Notes under the pieces: model-generated
Told to the model about the DNA's origin: nothing
Databases searched by the model: none
Seen by the model: only the letters and a program-made list of their open reading frames with translations
In this document: positions 10,377-19,347 of the stretch, in pieces
How the letters are laid out: each line of letters starts with the position of its first letter
Position numbering within the stretch: the stretch's first letter is position 1
Made by a program: the position numbers and the translations under genes
Assembly (NCBI RefSeq): GCF_000222585.1
Contig: NZ_AFWE01000224.1
Span: 1 to 36,138 of the forward strand
Direction of reading: 5' to 3'
Length of the DNA stretch: 36,138 bases
From: Vibrio scophthalmi LMG 19158
GTDB lineage: Bacteria > Pseudomonadota > Gammaproteobacteria > Enterobacterales > Vibrionaceae

Positions 10377-11570
10377 GTGCCGCATTCTCCTTCTGTTTCA
10401 CCCGCTAAATCGCAAATGATTCTGCTTACTTTACTGGTTCTATTCAGTCCTTTGGCGATTGATATTTACTTACCAGCATTCCCTTTGATGCAAGAGTCGT
10501 TTCACGTGGAACATGCTCAGGTACAAGACACGATTAGTTGGTTCTTGTTCGCGATGGGTATTGGTCAGCTATTTGCTGGCCCACTCGCAGACAAGTTAGG
10601 ACGTCGAACGGTTGCACTTGGCGGTATCAGTATCTATGGCGTGAGTGCTTTATTGGCGTGGAGTGCTCAAAGCATTGAATGGATGCTGATGGCTCGATTA
10701 CTACAAGGGTTGGGCGCATGCGCAACTTCTGTAGCCGCCTTTGCAACCGTTCGCGATCTCTTTGGACCACAAAAAAGTGGCAAGATGATCAGTTACCTTA
10801 ATGGGGCGATATGTTTTATTCCCGCCTTGGCGCCTATTTTGGGTAGTTGGCTGACTCAGCAGTTTGGTTGGCGGAGTAACTTTAGTTTTATGGCTGGCTT
10901 TGCCATCACGGTATTAGTGATGATGATTGTGGGTATGAAAGAGACCAACCTAACACCAAGTAAGGAACCGGTGTTTAAGCTCAATCGTTATATTAGTATC
11001 TTACAAACGCCAACATTCCTGTTCCATGCTAGCCTTTGTATGTTAGCGATGGCGGTGATTCTTGCTTATGTTACATCGGCGCCAGTAGTACTAATGGCGA
11101 AGCTGGGTTTGAGTATGAACGACTTCACCTTTTGGTTTGGTTTGAATGCCGCAATTAATATCATCGCTTGTATGACTGCGCCGAAATGTATGGACAAACT
11201 CGGCACGCGCGCGACATTAATGATTGGCCTGACGATCCTAATGCTTGCTGGCGTGTTGATGTTGCTATTGGCGTCTATCGAAACGGCACTCGCTTTTATG
11301 CTACCTATCTTTCTTTCTTCTGTTGGTTTTGCATGGATCCTAGGGGCAGCAGCAGGTAAGGCACTAGCGCCGTTTGGCGACAAAGCGGGCACTGCGGCGG
11401 CACTATTGGGCCTATTCCAAATGAGTGGGTCAGGGTTGGTGATTGCGTTAGTACAACGTTTAGGTTTAGAACCACAAACATTGATCGCGATTCAGATGCT
11501 AATTGTACTGCCATGGCTAATGGTCCTATTCACCAAATCTGGCCGAGCGTGGCATCAAGTGGCAGCTTAA
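10377..11570 (+). CDS. Bcr/CflA-family MFS drug exporter
   Basis: This is a 12-helix proton-driven efflux protein of the DHA1 Bcr/CflA group (bicyclomycin, sulfonamide or chloramphenicol efflux in known members). The 397-aa protein has LFSPLAIDIYLPAFPLM in helix 1, MFS motif A as GPLADKLGRRTV between helices 2 and 3, and ARLLQGLGACATSVAAFATVRDLF in helices 4-5, a Bcr/CflA hallmark. The start is a GTG with a weak ribosome-binding site; the next candidate is the ATG of MILLTLL, 13 codons in, so the exact N-terminus is uncertain. It is divergent from a LysR regulator and carries a parS site at codons 41-46. Confidence 0.93.
   Translation: MPHSPSVSPAKSQMILLTLLVLFSPLAIDIYLPAFPLMQESFHVEHAQVQDTISWFLFAMGIGQLFAGPLADKLGRRTVALGGISIYGVSALLAWSAQSIEWMLMARLLQGLGACATSVAAFATVRDLFGPQKSGKMISYLNGAICFIPALAPILGSWLTQQFGWRSNFSFMAGFAITVLVMMIVGMKETNLTPSKEPVFKLNRYISILQTPTFLFHASLCMLAMAVILAYVTSAPVVLMAKLGLSMNDFTFWFGLNAAINIIACMTAPKCMDKLGTRATLMIGLTILMLAGVLMLLLASIETALAFMLPIFLSSVGFAWILGAAAGKALAPFGDKAGTAAALLGLFQMSGSGLVIALVQRLGLEPQTLIAIQMLIVLPWLMVLFTKSGRAWHQVAA
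10498..10513. other. parS site (ParB-binding) inside the bcr-like gene
   Basis: CGTTTCACGTGGAACA. On the other strand it reads TGTTCCACGTGAAACG, which matches the parS consensus at 15 of 16 positions (only the last base differs). It codes for SFHVEH near the end of the first extracytoplasmic loop. Confidence 0.75.
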
Positions 11571-11622
11571 CTGTCCCACATTATTTGTGTGCCTTAATTT
11601 GTGAGCCTCTCAACTATGATAT

Positions 11623-11724
11623 TGGCGTTGATTATTGAGTCAACGCCAGTAAATAAGGGGATTTAACGCTCCCTACTTGGCTTATAACTAGGCGAAATCA
11701 TCAAAACGTTGTATATTTAACGTT
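11623..11724. repeat. Inverted repeats upstream of the 94-aa gene
   Basis: TGGCGTTGA (11623-11631) and TCAACGCCA (11640-11648) form a perfect nine-base inverted repeat without a T tract. Farther on, two palindromic AACGTT boxes (11705-11710 and 11719-11724) are eight bases apart. The first could end transcription of the exporter or bind a protein; the second pair lies in the likely promoter region of the next gene. Functions are not known. Confidence 0.4.
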
Positions 11725-11753
11725 CTGTTTTAGCTAGTGGATTTTTTTATAAC

Positions 11754-12038
11754 ATGTCTCTGACGACTTACGAGATGGCTCGCTTATTGGAGCAACTAGA
11801 TACCGCTCCAGAGAAAGTTATGTTTGGTAAATTACTTGGTGAATTAGGTAATCAAAGTGGCGAACGTATTCAGAGTGCAGCCAAGCAAGTACCGGTGCCA
11901 GTCTTACGCGATATTATTTATCATTTTCAGCAAGTGATCGCTGCTCGTAAAGATGAGCAAGTTGATATCCTCGCAAAACAAATTGCCGATCAAGGTATCT
12001 CTGTTGAAGAGTTACAGCATTACTTAGCATCGCGCTAG
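11754..12038 (+). CDS. Conserved-looking small protein of unknown function (94 aa)
   Basis: I do not recognise this family. The 94-aa protein is soluble and mostly helical by eye, with no signal peptide, membrane segment, cysteine pair or nucleotide-binding motif. It starts MSLTTYEMARLLEQLDTAPE, and the C-terminus (ADQGISVEELQHYLASR) looks like a small helical hairpin similar in style to the ends of some nucleoid-associated or anti-sigma-like proteins, which is not enough for a call. It is a single-gene unit with its own upstream dyads and a clean intrinsic terminator 16 bases after the stop, which strongly suggests a real gene. The ribosome-binding site (AGTGGAT) is weak. Confidence 0.8.
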   Translation: MSLTTYEMARLLEQLDTAPEKVMFGKLLGELGNQSGERIQSAAKQVPVPVLRDIIYHFQQVIAARKDEQVDILAKQIADQGISVEELQHYLASR

Positions 12039-12053
12039 ATCATTTTTGAAGAG

Positions 12054-12074
12054 CCCGCCTTAGCGGGTTTTTTT
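12054..12074 (+). terminator. Intrinsic terminator after the 94-aa gene
   Basis: CCCGC-CTTA-GCGGG followed by seven T. It is 36 bases before the end of the convergent asnC. Confidence 0.85.
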
Positions 12075-12109
12075 ATATCTAAATCGTGGTTATTTTTATC
12101 GTGACAACG

Positions 12110-12574
12110 CTATGGGTTAACATTGCGATTGATTGGATTTTGCAATGAAATCAGTGTTTCGGTTGATTGCACTTCATCAATCGCTTGTAGCTTATCAATC
12201 AACACATACTGCAGTTCTTCGATTGAACGGCACATTAACTTAACGAAGATGTTATACGCACCAGTGGTGTAGTACGCCTCAACTACCTCTTCGAGCGCAT
12301 TGAGTTTAGCCAGCGCCGAATGGTAGTCACGTGCTGCATTGAGGTTTATGCCGATAAAGCAACAGACATCGTAGCCGAGTTTTTTGGTATCAACGATAAC
12401 CTCTGTCCCTTGAATTACATTGGCCGCTTTCATTTTTTCAATGCGAACGTGGATAGTGGCCGGACTGACATCAAATTGCTTGGCCATTTCTGCATAGGGT
12501 TTACGCGCGTCAGCCATCAGCGTTTTTAGAATAGCCTTATCAAGATCGTCGAGTTTGTTGGCATGTACTTGCAT
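12110..12574 (-). CDS. asnC: Lrp/AsnC-family regulator AsnC
   Basis: AsnC is an asparagine-responsive regulator that in E. coli activates asnA. The 154-aa protein has an N-terminal helix-turn-helix (about residues 10-60: LDKAILKTLMADARKPYAEMAKQFDVSPATIHVRIEKM) and a C-terminal RAM ligand domain. GYDVCCFIGI, EAYYTTGAYNIFVKLMCRSI and STETLISLQNPI are nearly identical to E. coli AsnC. I start it at 12574 (MQVHANKLDDLD) with AGGA upstream, not at the 27-codon longer frame. asnA is not next to it here, unlike in E. coli. It is divergent from the c-di-GMP sensor gene across 105 bases. Confidence 0.94.
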   Translation of the reverse strand: MQVHANKLDDLDKAILKTLMADARKPYAEMAKQFDVSPATIHVRIEKMKAANVIQGTEVIVDTKKLGYDVCCFIGINLNAARDYHSALAKLNALEEVVEAYYTTGAYNIFVKLMCRSIEELQYVLIDKLQAIDEVQSTETLISLQNPINRNVNP

Positions 12575-12679
12575 AAAAAATCCTATCTGCTTTAAAGCAC
12601 TTAAGTAGAGATGAGTACAATTTATCATCAATGATGATACCATTGTTGCACTCATTTCTTTTACTAAAGAGTTTAACTT

Positions 12680-15600
12680 GTGCGTTTTTGTCTGATACTC
12701 GTTTCCTTTTTGTTCAGTACTTTTTTTAGCACCTTAGTCAGTGCGAAAGACAAAGACGTCTTGATTATTCACTCTTATCATCAGGGCTTTTTCTGGACGG
12801 ATGCGTTTCAACAAGGTTTAGAGGAAGTCTTCAAGCACAGTCAAATCTCTACTCGTGTGATGTATTTAGATACTAAGCGCTTGCAGAGTGCCTCCTATCT
12901 TGATCAGCTTTACCGCCTATACAAAACCAAATTTAGTGAAGAAAAGTTCAAAGCCATCGTGGTGAGTGACAATACCGCCTTACAACTGATGCAACGCTTA
13001 GCGCCTGAGTTGGGTGATACGCCGGTCATTTTTGGTGGTATCAATAACTATGATCCAAGTATGCATCAAGGGTTGAAAGCGACCGGGATAACCGAAGATA
13101 TCGATCTACTGAGTAATATCAGCCTGATTGAACGTTTACAGCCTGAGGTTAAGAAAATCTATGTGGTAACTGACTACTCGATTACCGGTGATGCAGTGCG
13201 TCAGCAGTTAGATAAATTTATGGCGATGTATCCGGATTATTCAGCGGTTATTGAACCGCTCGCGCCGAAAACATACGGCGATTTGCTGGCGTTCGTTCAA
13301 ACGCTCGACCGTCAGTCGAGTGTGTTGTTTTGGGTCTACTATCGTGACAACAATGGCTGGATTACAGGTAAGAAAGATTGGCAGCAACTCAATCAAGTTA
13401 CCGGAGCGCCAATCTATATGGTGCATGATTTAGATATGGGGTTTGGCGCGGTCGGTGGCGTGATTCAAAGTGGTCATATTCAAGGCCAACAAACGGCGGG
13501 ACAGTTGATGAAGGTACTCGCTGAGCCCAATGCTAGTCTGCCTGTCGTACAAATTGGCTCTCCAGAAATCAAATTAGATTACCAAGCGGTGATCAAATGG
13601 CAACTTGGTGTTGATACAGAATCACCGTCGGTCTTTTTCAATAAGCCCCTAAGCTTTGTCGAGCGCTATGAGGAACAGTTGCGCTTTGTGGTGAGCTTAT
13701 TTATCACGCTGGCGGTGGTCATAGCGGTGCTGCTCTATTACCTCAGTCGTTTAAAGCGCAGTGAGCAAATGGCGTTAGACAATCAAACCTTGATTGAAAT
13801 GGTGTTTGACCAAAGCTATCACTACATTGGTATTCTCGATCAAAACGGTTGTATCGTTTCAAGTAACAGCAAATTACAAGATTTACTCTATCAGCAGAAT
13901 TCAGTCTCAGAGAAGCCAATTTGGTTCCATCATCATTGGGAGCAGAATGCGGCCGATAGAATAGAGCGTTATTTCCTCGCGCCAGATGAGAGCAGCAATT
14001 GTCAGTTTGAAGCAGAGATTTGGCATCCAGAGCAAGGCTCTATGGTACTCGAACTTTCGTTAAAACCGCTTCCTCTGCATGAACATCGTGAGGCGCAAAT
14101 CTTGTTGGAAGCACGCGATATTACCTCTAGGAAACTGACGGAAGAGCGGTTATTTGAGCGTGAAGCCAGCTTAAGTCATTACTATGATCAGCAACCGGTC
14201 ATGATGATTACACTCGATGAGCAAAATCGCATTCAGCAAGTTAACCGTTTTGCTGAGCAGTTATTGGGTTACAAAGAGAATCAGATTTTAGGTCATCGTC
14301 TAAAGTCTTTTTATGTTGATGATGATGCAAGTATCCCACGCCAAGTATTGTTGCAACCTAAGCAAGTGATGAAAGGGGTTTGGCGGCGTGAGGTGGAATA
14401 CCGTCACCAAAATGGTCACTCATTGTGGATTCGTGAAAATATCCGCCCGCTGGTGGAGAGTGGCCACTTACTGATTGTTGGGGAGGATGTGACTACTTTG
14501 CGCCAAATGGCCGATCAGCTCGCCTATCAAGCGCAACATGACTTGCTAACCGATACTTACAACCGAAACCACTTTGAAATTGAGCTGGAAAAAGCACTCA
14601 AAGAGGTAGAGAGCTATACCCGAACTCACGCCATGCTCTATCTCGATATGGATCAGCTTAAAGTACTTAATGATACCGCAGGCCACGAAGCGGGCGATGC
14701 AGCGATTCAATTTTGCGCCAGCTTATTGGAAGAGGTACTGCCGTATAAAGCCATCTTGGCTCGTATGGGTGGGGATGAGTTTGCGGTATTGCTAAAAGAT
14801 TGTACTGAACGTGATGCCAAGAATGCGGCAAGTTCGATCATTGCTATGTTGGCAGAGCAAGCCTTTATCTGGGATGACATTAAACTCAACTTGGCGTGCT
14901 CGATAGGCATTCGTCTTATCGATCATACCGCCACGTCGCCACAAATGGTGCACGCGCAAGCCGACACGGCCTGTAACGCCGCTAAGGAAGAGGGGCGTAA
15001 TCGCTTTAGTCTGTACTGCCAAGATGACCAAGACTTGCGTCGCCGTGAAATGGAAATGGCTTGCGTCAATATGGTGCACAATGCGCTTAATAATGATCGG
15101 CTTGAATTGTTTGCTCAGCGTATTCTGGGTTTAGAGCAAGACGACCATCGCATGCACTTTGAAATTTTGGTGCGCATTCGCAATGCGGATGGTGAATACA
15201 TCTCTCCGGGTATTTTTATGCCGGCTTCAGAGCGCTATAACATTGCCCATTTGATTGATAAGCAAGTTGTCCGCCAGACTCTACAATGGCTAGCACAACA
15301 TCCAAATGCGATGGATAACCTCGCTCTGTGTGCGATTAACTTATCTGGTCACTCGATGGGCAATCAAGAGTTCATTGATTTTCTGCTCAATGAATTGCAA
15401 GCGAGTGCGGTGCCGTGTAATAAAATTTGTTTAGAGATCACCGAAACCGCAGCCATGAGCAATATGAATCAGGCGATAGAGTTTTTTGCACAGCTTAAAC
15501 AACTTGGCTGCCTGATCGCATTGGATGACTTTGGCTCGGGCTTATCCTCATTTGGCTATCTAAAGAAGCTGCCGGTTGATATCGTTAAGATTGATGGCCT

Positions 15601-15856
15601 ATTTGTGCGTGATATTGATAATAATGAAATGGACCATCTAATGGTTCGCTCAATCAATGATTTAGCCAAGCAAATGGGCAAACGCACCGTGGCTGAGTTT
15701 GTTGAAAACAACCAAATTATCGATCTGCTGATCGAACTGGGTGTTGATTATGCTCAGGGGTATGCGATTGGAAAACCGAAGCCTTTGGCTGAGTTGGTTG
15801 AAGAGTTGAGTGAAGAGCTCAACAATGAGAGTGAAACGTTCACCACGCAAGCGTAG
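12680..15856 (+). CDS. Membrane c-di-GMP sensor enzyme: periplasmic binding domain, PAS-PAS-GGDEF-EAL
   Basis: The 1058-aa protein has a signal anchor (about 1-22), a periplasmic domain (about 26-310) resembling the ABC_sub_bind/TrpX type of ligand-binding protein (DVLIIHSYHQGFFWTDAFQQG, VIFGGINNYD), and a membrane helix (about 335-357). Two PAS domains follow (about 370-480 and 495-610), then GGDEF and EAL. GGDEF is intact as RMGGDEF (697-701) with HDLLTDTYNR; no RxxD inhibitory site is seen. The EAL domain has ExLxR as EILVR (828-832), AINLSGHS, EITETA, DDFGSG, KIDG, EFVE and QGYAIGKP, so the catalytic residues for c-di-GMP hydrolysis appear present. It probably tunes c-di-GMP in response to an external small molecule. 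GTG start with AAAGAG upstream. Confidence 0.93.
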   Translation: MRFCLILVSFLFSTFFSTLVSAKDKDVLIIHSYHQGFFWTDAFQQGLEEVFKHSQISTRVMYLDTKRLQSASYLDQLYRLYKTKFSEEKFKAIVVSDNTALQLMQRLAPELGDTPVIFGGINNYDPSMHQGLKATGITEDIDLLSNISLIERLQPEVKKIYVVTDYSITGDAVRQQLDKFMAMYPDYSAVIEPLAPKTYGDLLAFVQTLDRQSSVLFWVYYRDNNGWITGKKDWQQLNQVTGAPIYMVHDLDMGFGAVGGVIQSGHIQGQQTAGQLMKVLAEPNASLPVVQIGSPEIKLDYQAVIKWQLGVDTESPSVFFNKPLSFVERYEEQLRFVVSLFITLAVVIAVLLYYLSRLKRSEQMALDNQTLIEMVFDQSYHYIGILDQNGCIVSSNSKLQDLLYQQNSVSEKPIWFHHHWEQNAADRIERYFLAPDESSNCQFEAEIWHPEQGSMVLELSLKPLPLHEHREAQILLEARDITSRKLTEERLFEREASLSHYYDQQPVMMITLDEQNRIQQVNRFAEQLLGYKENQILGHRLKSFYVDDDASIPRQVLLQPKQVMKGVWRREVEYRHQNGHSLWIRENIRPLVESGHLLIVGEDVTTLRQMADQLAYQAQHDLLTDTYNRNHFEIELEKALKEVESYTRTHAMLYLDMDQLKVLNDTAGHEAGDAAIQFCASLLEEVLPYKAILARMGGDEFAVLLKDCTERDAKNAASSIIAMLAEQAFIWDDIKLNLACSIGIRLIDHTATSPQMVHAQADTACNAAKEEGRNRFSLYCQDDQDLRRREMEMACVNMVHNALNNDRLELFAQRILGLEQDDHRMHFEILVRIRNADGEYISPGIFMPASERYNIAHLIDKQVVRQTLQWLAQHPNAMDNLALCAINLSGHSMGNQEFIDFLLNELQASAVPCNKICLEITETAAMSNMNQAIEFFAQLKQLGCLIALDDFGSGLSSFGYLKKLPVDIVKIDGLFVRDIDNNEMDHLMVRSINDLAKQMGKRTVAEFVENNQIIDLLIELGVDYAQGYAIGKPKPLAELVEELSEELNNESETFTTQA

Positions 15857-15915
15857 TAGCCAAGAATAAAATTCGCTAAACTGCGCCTCCTTTTTGCGCT
15901 TTACTGGAGCCACCT

Positions 15916-16695
15916 GTGCAATTACAAATTGTTTGTGAAGACCTTAACCAAGCGGATCGTTTAGCTGAACTGGCGACGCGTTGGGGGCTTGAACATGATA
16001 AGCAAAGCCAATTTGCATTAGTGCTGACAGAGCAGCGTTTAGAGCTGCGTAAACTTGATGAGCCAAAGCTGGGCGCTATCTTTGTCGATTTAGTGTCTGG
16101 TGCGGTGGCACACCGCCGTAAATTTGGTGGTGGTAAAGGGCAAGCAATTGCAAAAGCGGCGGGTCTCAATAAAGGCGCGACGCCAACGGTATTGGATGGT
16201 ACGGCCGGTCTTGGGCGCGATGCGTTTGTTTTGGCTTCATTGGGTTGTAAAGTCCAAATGGTTGAACGTCACCCAGTAGTCGCTGCACTGCTCGATGATG
16301 GCTTGACTCGAGCTAAGCAAGATAACGAAATTGGTGCGTGGGTTACGGAGCGAATGTCGCTATTGCATGCCTCAAGCCACAATGCGTTGGATATGCTGGC
16401 CAATGATCCTGACTTTGTTGCTCCTGATGTGGTTTATCTTGACCCTATGTACCCACATCCTGAAAACAAAAAGAAAAGTGCTTTAGTCAAAAAAGAGATG
16501 CGAGTGTTCCAATCTTTGGTTGGTGCGGATAATGATGCGGATGCGTTGTTAGAACCGGCTTTAGCCTTGGCGACCAAACGAGTCGTGGTTAAGCGCCCTG
16601 ATTATGCTGAATGGCTTAATCAAATAAAACCGAGCATGGCGATTGAAACCAAAAAGAATCGATTTGATGTTTATGTGAAAGCATCGATGAGCTAA
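15916..16695 (+). CDS. rsmJ: 16S rRNA (guanine-1516-N2)-methyltransferase RsmJ
   Basis: RsmJ (YhiQ) makes m2G1516 in 16S rRNA. The 259-aa protein has the SAM-binding loop [19 protein letters not shown], the acidic ribose-binding residue in VQMVERHP, and a catalytic-loop motif [26 protein letters not shown] before the SAM loop is a family signature. The start is GTG at 15916 with TGGAG seven bases upstream. In E. coli rsmJ is also close to uspA and uspB, so the neighbourhood supports the call. It ends at a strong two-way terminator. Confidence 0.95.
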   Translation: MQLQIVCEDLNQADRLAELATRWGLEHDKQSQFALVLTEQRLELRKLDEPKLGAIFVDLVSGAVAHRRKFGGGKGQAIAKAAGLNKGATPTVLDGTAGLGRDAFVLASLGCKVQMVERHPVVAALLDDGLTRAKQDNEIGAWVTERMSLLHASSHNALDMLANDPDFVAPDVVYLDPMYPHPENKKKSALVKKEMRVFQSLVGADNDADALLEPALALATKRVVVKRPDYAEWLNQIKPSMAIETKKNRFDVYVKASMS

Positions 16696-16712
16696 TCATC
16701 GCTCTAAATACG

Positions 16713-16742
16713 AAAAAGCCCGCTCAACTGAGCGGGCTTTTT
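16713..16742. terminator. Bidirectional terminator between rsmJ and a DMT permease
   Basis: The stem AAAAAGCCCGCTC with GAGCGGGCTTTTT has an AACT loop, with A and T tracts suitable for both strands. It serves convergent rsmJ and the minus-strand permease. Confidence 0.9.
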
Positions 16743-16760
16743 GTTATTGGCTTAATGACG

Positions 16761-17645
16761 TTATTTGGCTGTGGTCGCGTAACTGTGTTCGACTTTGCGT
16801 TTCACCCAAGTTTCATTGACCCATAGAGAGAGCAGAATAATGGCACCACCAATCATCAGGCGCGGTAAGTCGACGTCGCGATTCCAAATCACGATGTTGA
16901 CGATAAGACCGACTGGCACTAAGGCATTATTCATAACGGCTAAGGCGCCCGCATTAACCATGGTCGCACCTTTGTTCCATGCAAAATATCCCAAGCCGGA
17001 AGCGATCAGACCAAGGTAAATCAGAATACCCCATTGAGTGCTGGTGGTAGGCAGTTTATCTAGGTTACCCATTAAGCTAAAGGCGATGGTTGCTACGACG
17101 AGCGCACCTAAATAGAAATAGCCAAACACCGCATGCTGTGGCAGCTCAACCTGTTCGGTCTCCATGATGTATTTGTAGCCGACTTGGCCAATCGCGAAGC
17201 AGAGGTTTGCGCCTTGCACGACAAGGAAACCAAGTAAGAAGTTTTCATTGATTCCGGCAAATTTAATAAATGCCGCACCGACTACGGCAATCCCCGCTGT
17301 GACAAGATACCAAGGCGAGAAGCGGCCTTTAAGTAGGTCGTAAATCAGGGTGACGTAGATAGGGGTGAAAACGGTAAACAGCAGCACTTCGGGCACGGAA
17401 AGAAGCAAAAATGATTGATAGTAGAAGCAATACATCAATCCGAGCTGGAAGCCGCCGACCACCATTAGTTTAGCGATCAGGGATTTGCTGACCCCTTTGA
17501 ATTTTATAAACGGCAGGAAGACTACGCTGGCCAGCGCCACGCGCATAAATACCGAAAACCAAGAGTCCACTTGGCCTGCCAAATAGACGCCAATCAGGCT
17601 AAATGAAAACGCCCAAAGTAACGTGACGGCTGATAGATAACCCAT
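16761..17645 (-). CDS. EamA/DMT-family permease
   Basis: A 294-aa inner-membrane protein with about ten hydrophobic helices arranged as two EamA repeats (about 2-135 and 145-285). Typical segments are TLLWAFSFSLIGVYLAG in helix 1, PEVLLFTVFTPIYVTLIYDLL, and GLIASGLGYFAWNKGATMVNAG in the second repeat. This superfamily exports amino acids, nucleosides or other metabolites; the substrate here cannot be told from sequence. The longest frame begins with a TTG two codons earlier; I prefer the ATG at 17645 (MGYLSAV). It is a lone gene between rsmJ and uspA. Confidence 0.88.
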   Translation of the reverse strand: MGYLSAVTLLWAFSFSLIGVYLAGQVDSWFSVFMRVALASVVFLPFIKFKGVSKSLIAKLMVVGGFQLGLMYCFYYQSFLLLSVPEVLLFTVFTPIYVTLIYDLLKGRFSPWYLVTAGIAVVGAAFIKFAGINENFLLGFLVVQGANLCFAIGQVGYKYIMETEQVELPQHAVFGYFYLGALVVATIAFSLMGNLDKLPTTSTQWGILIYLGLIASGLGYFAWNKGATMVNAGALAVMNNALVPVGLIVNIVIWNRDVDLPRLMIGGAIILLSLWVNETWVKRKVEHSYATTAK

Positions 17646-17704
17646 AACCAATACTCATTATCAATAACAGCCGCCAGTCTAAACCAGATTATTCAGTGAA
17701 GCGA

Positions 17705-18130
17705 TTAATCCTTGAGTGGTACAACCAACAAGTCGACCGGTGTGCAATTGATCAACTGACGAGTGGAAGAGAGCAGTTTGCTCCAAAAATCTTGGTGGTG
17801 GCCACAAATCACTAAATCAATGTGATATTCACTGATGTTTTCACACAGTTCATTACTTAAATCACCACTGCCTACCAAGGTATGTTTGATAGGGTAACCT
17901 GCGTGATCAGCTAATTCTTGTAGCTGCTTTTGTGAGGCTTCAATGGCTTGGTGCTGGGTTTCCGCCATGTTGATATCAATCAGGCCGGTATACAGCTCGG
18001 CGTAGTTAACATCAATATGAATAAACGACACATCTGCATTTAGTGGTTTGGCTAATGACACCGCTTTTTCTACTAAATGTTTGCTGTCTTCAGAAAGGTC
18101 TATTGCGACTAAGATATGTTGATAACTCAT
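17705..18130 (-). CDS. uspA: Universal stress protein A
   Basis: A 141-aa cytoplasmic stress-survival protein nearly collinear with E. coli Usp[28 protein letters not shown] at the N-terminus, then [28 protein letters not shown], and [19 protein letters not shown] near the end. Like E. coli UspA it lacks the G-2x-G-9x-G(S/T) ATP-binding motif of the MJ0577-type proteins. I use the start at 18130, which has CAGGAG upstream, and reject a frame 64 codons longer that would run into ftnA. It is divergent from ftnA, with about 150 bases between them. Confidence 0.96.
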   Translation of the reverse strand: MSYQHILVAIDLSEDSKHLVEKAVSLAKPLNADVSFIHIDVNYAELYTGLIDINMAETQHQAIEASQKQLQELADHAGYPIKHTLVGSGDLSNELCENISEYHIDLVICGHHQDFWSKLLSSTRQLINCTPVDLLVVPLKD

Positions 18131-18283
18131 GCTGCCATCTCCTGTAGGTCTTTGATTTAAGGTTAGCACTGGTCGAGTGATAATTATGCTGTCGTGATCC
18201 CAGAACCATATTGAGTATACAAAGTGTTCTGCTTTTGTTCGTGTTATAGTCAGTTGCGATAACCGAATGATTAGGAGTGGAAA

Positions 18284-18811
18284 ATGCTGTCTCAAGCGAT
18301 GATTGATGAATTGAATGAACAAATTAACCTCGAATTCTTTTCATCCAATCTATACTTACAAATGAGTGCTTGGTGTGAAGACAAAGGATTTGAAGGCGCA
18401 GCTGAGTTTTTACGTGCACATGCCGTAGAAGAGATGGAGCACATGCAACGTCTTTTCACTTATGTTAGTGAAACTGGCGGTATGCCGATTCTTGGCTCAA
18501 TTGAAGCACCAAAGCATATGTTTGAAAGTCTAGGTGAAGTATTTCGTGAAACCTATGAGCACGAGCAAATGATTACACAACAAATCAATAAGCTCGCGCA
18601 CTTAGCGTTTACGTCTCAAGATTATTCAACATTCAACTTCTTACAGTGGTACGTAGCGGAACAGCACGAGGAAGAGAAGTTATTTAAAGGGATATTAGAT
18701 AAGTTAGAACTGGTTGGTGAAGACGGCAAAGCGCTGTTCTTTATCGATAAGGATCTAGCCGCTTTAGCTAAAGAAGGTTCATCTTCCATTATGGACGGCC
18801 CGGCTGCTTAA
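18284..18811 (+). CDS. ftnA: Bacterial non-haem ferritin FtnA
   Basis: FtnA forms a 24-subunit shell that oxidises and stores iron. The 175-aa four-helix protein keeps every ferroxidase residue at E. coli numbering: Glu17, Glu50, His53, Glu94, Gln127 and Glu130, plus the third-site residues Glu49, Glu126 and Glu129. TAGGAG lies before the ATG. It sits between uspA and uspB, whereas in E. coli uspA and uspB are direct divergent neighbours, so ftnA appears inserted into that pair or was lost there. An iron link is also made by ryhB at the right end of the window. Confidence 0.97.
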   Translation: MLSQAMIDELNEQINLEFFSSNLYLQMSAWCEDKGFEGAAEFLRAHAVEEMEHMQRLFTYVSETGGMPILGSIEAPKHMFESLGEVFRETYEHEQMITQQINKLAHLAFTSQDYSTFNFLQWYVAEQHEEEKLFKGILDKLELVGEDGKALFFIDKDLAALAKEGSSSIMDGPAA

Positions 18812-18820
18812 CCGTTAGCC

Positions 18821-18847
18821 AAAGACATTCACACTGATTGTCTTTTT
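18821..18847 (+). terminator. Probable weak terminator after ftnA
   Basis: AAAGACA and TGTCTTT form seven pairs around an 11-base loop, followed by TTCTC. The short AT-rich stem would be weak, so some read-through into uspB is possible. Confidence 0.5.
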
Positions 18848-18883
18848 CTCTTGGGTCTCATTGGAAGATGTAGGGAGGAGAAG

Positions 18884-19207
18884 ATGATCAGTGGAGACAC
18901 TATTCTATTTGCGCTTATGCTTGTCACATTAGTCAATATGGCAAGGTATCTTACGGCGTTGCGTTCGTTAATCTACATTATGCGTGAAGCGCATCCTTTA
19001 CTGTATCAGCAGGTCGACGGCGGTGGTTTCTTTACCACGCATGGCAACATGACCAAACAAGTGAAATTGTTTAGTTATTTGAAAACTAAAGAGTATCACC
19101 ATCATCACGATACGGTATTTACCTCGAAATGTGACCGAGTTAGACAGCTGTTTATCTTATGCTCAGCACTGCTATTGGTGACTCTGTTTGCTTCGTTTAT
19201 TCTTTAA
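18884..19207 (+). CDS. uspB: Universal stress protein B
   Basis: UspB is a small inner-membrane protein linked to stationary-phase and ethanol resistance in E. coli. The 107-aa protein has an N-terminal membrane helix ([18 protein letters not shown]), a central soluble region with the family signature [23 protein letters not shown], a histidine-rich YHHHHD stretch, and a C-terminal helix ([19 protein letters not shown]). The start at 18884 is set by GGGAGGAG immediately upstream; a frame 11 codons longer is rejected. It follows ftnA by 72 bases. Confidence 0.95.
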   Translation: MISGDTILFALMLVTLVNMARYLTALRSLIYIMREAHPLLYQQVDGGGFFTTHGNMTKQVKLFSYLKTKEYHHHHDTVFTSKCDRVRQLFILCSALLLVTLFASFIL

Positions 19208-19285
19208 TCGCTAAGCACAGAGCTCTCAATGTCGGGTTGAATTGGCAAGTAGTCAAAGAATCGCTAGAATAGCGCCTCGATTTGC

Positions 19286-19315
19286 AAGGATGTGCACTCA
19301 GCACATCCTTTTTTT
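19286..19315 (+). terminator. Intrinsic terminator after uspB
   Basis: AAGGATGTGC-ACTCA-GCACATCCTT followed by a run of seven T. It stands 33 bases before yhiN, so yhiN must have a promoter within or after this short gap, or depend on read-through. Confidence 0.88.
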
Positions 19316-19347
19316 ATTGCCTAAGTAAGCTGTTTGAGTGAGCCATC

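Noticed and set aside
12328-12333. CACGTG in asnC as a parS site
   Set aside because: The flanks do not match GTTNCAC...GTGAAAC. The CACGTG copies at 29430, 31669 and 32859 fail for the same reason.
18131-18322. Extended UspA start overlapping ftnA
   Set aside because: The 64 extra codons do not resemble UspA and would run across the ftnA start; [13 protein letters not shown] at 18130 is the family start.
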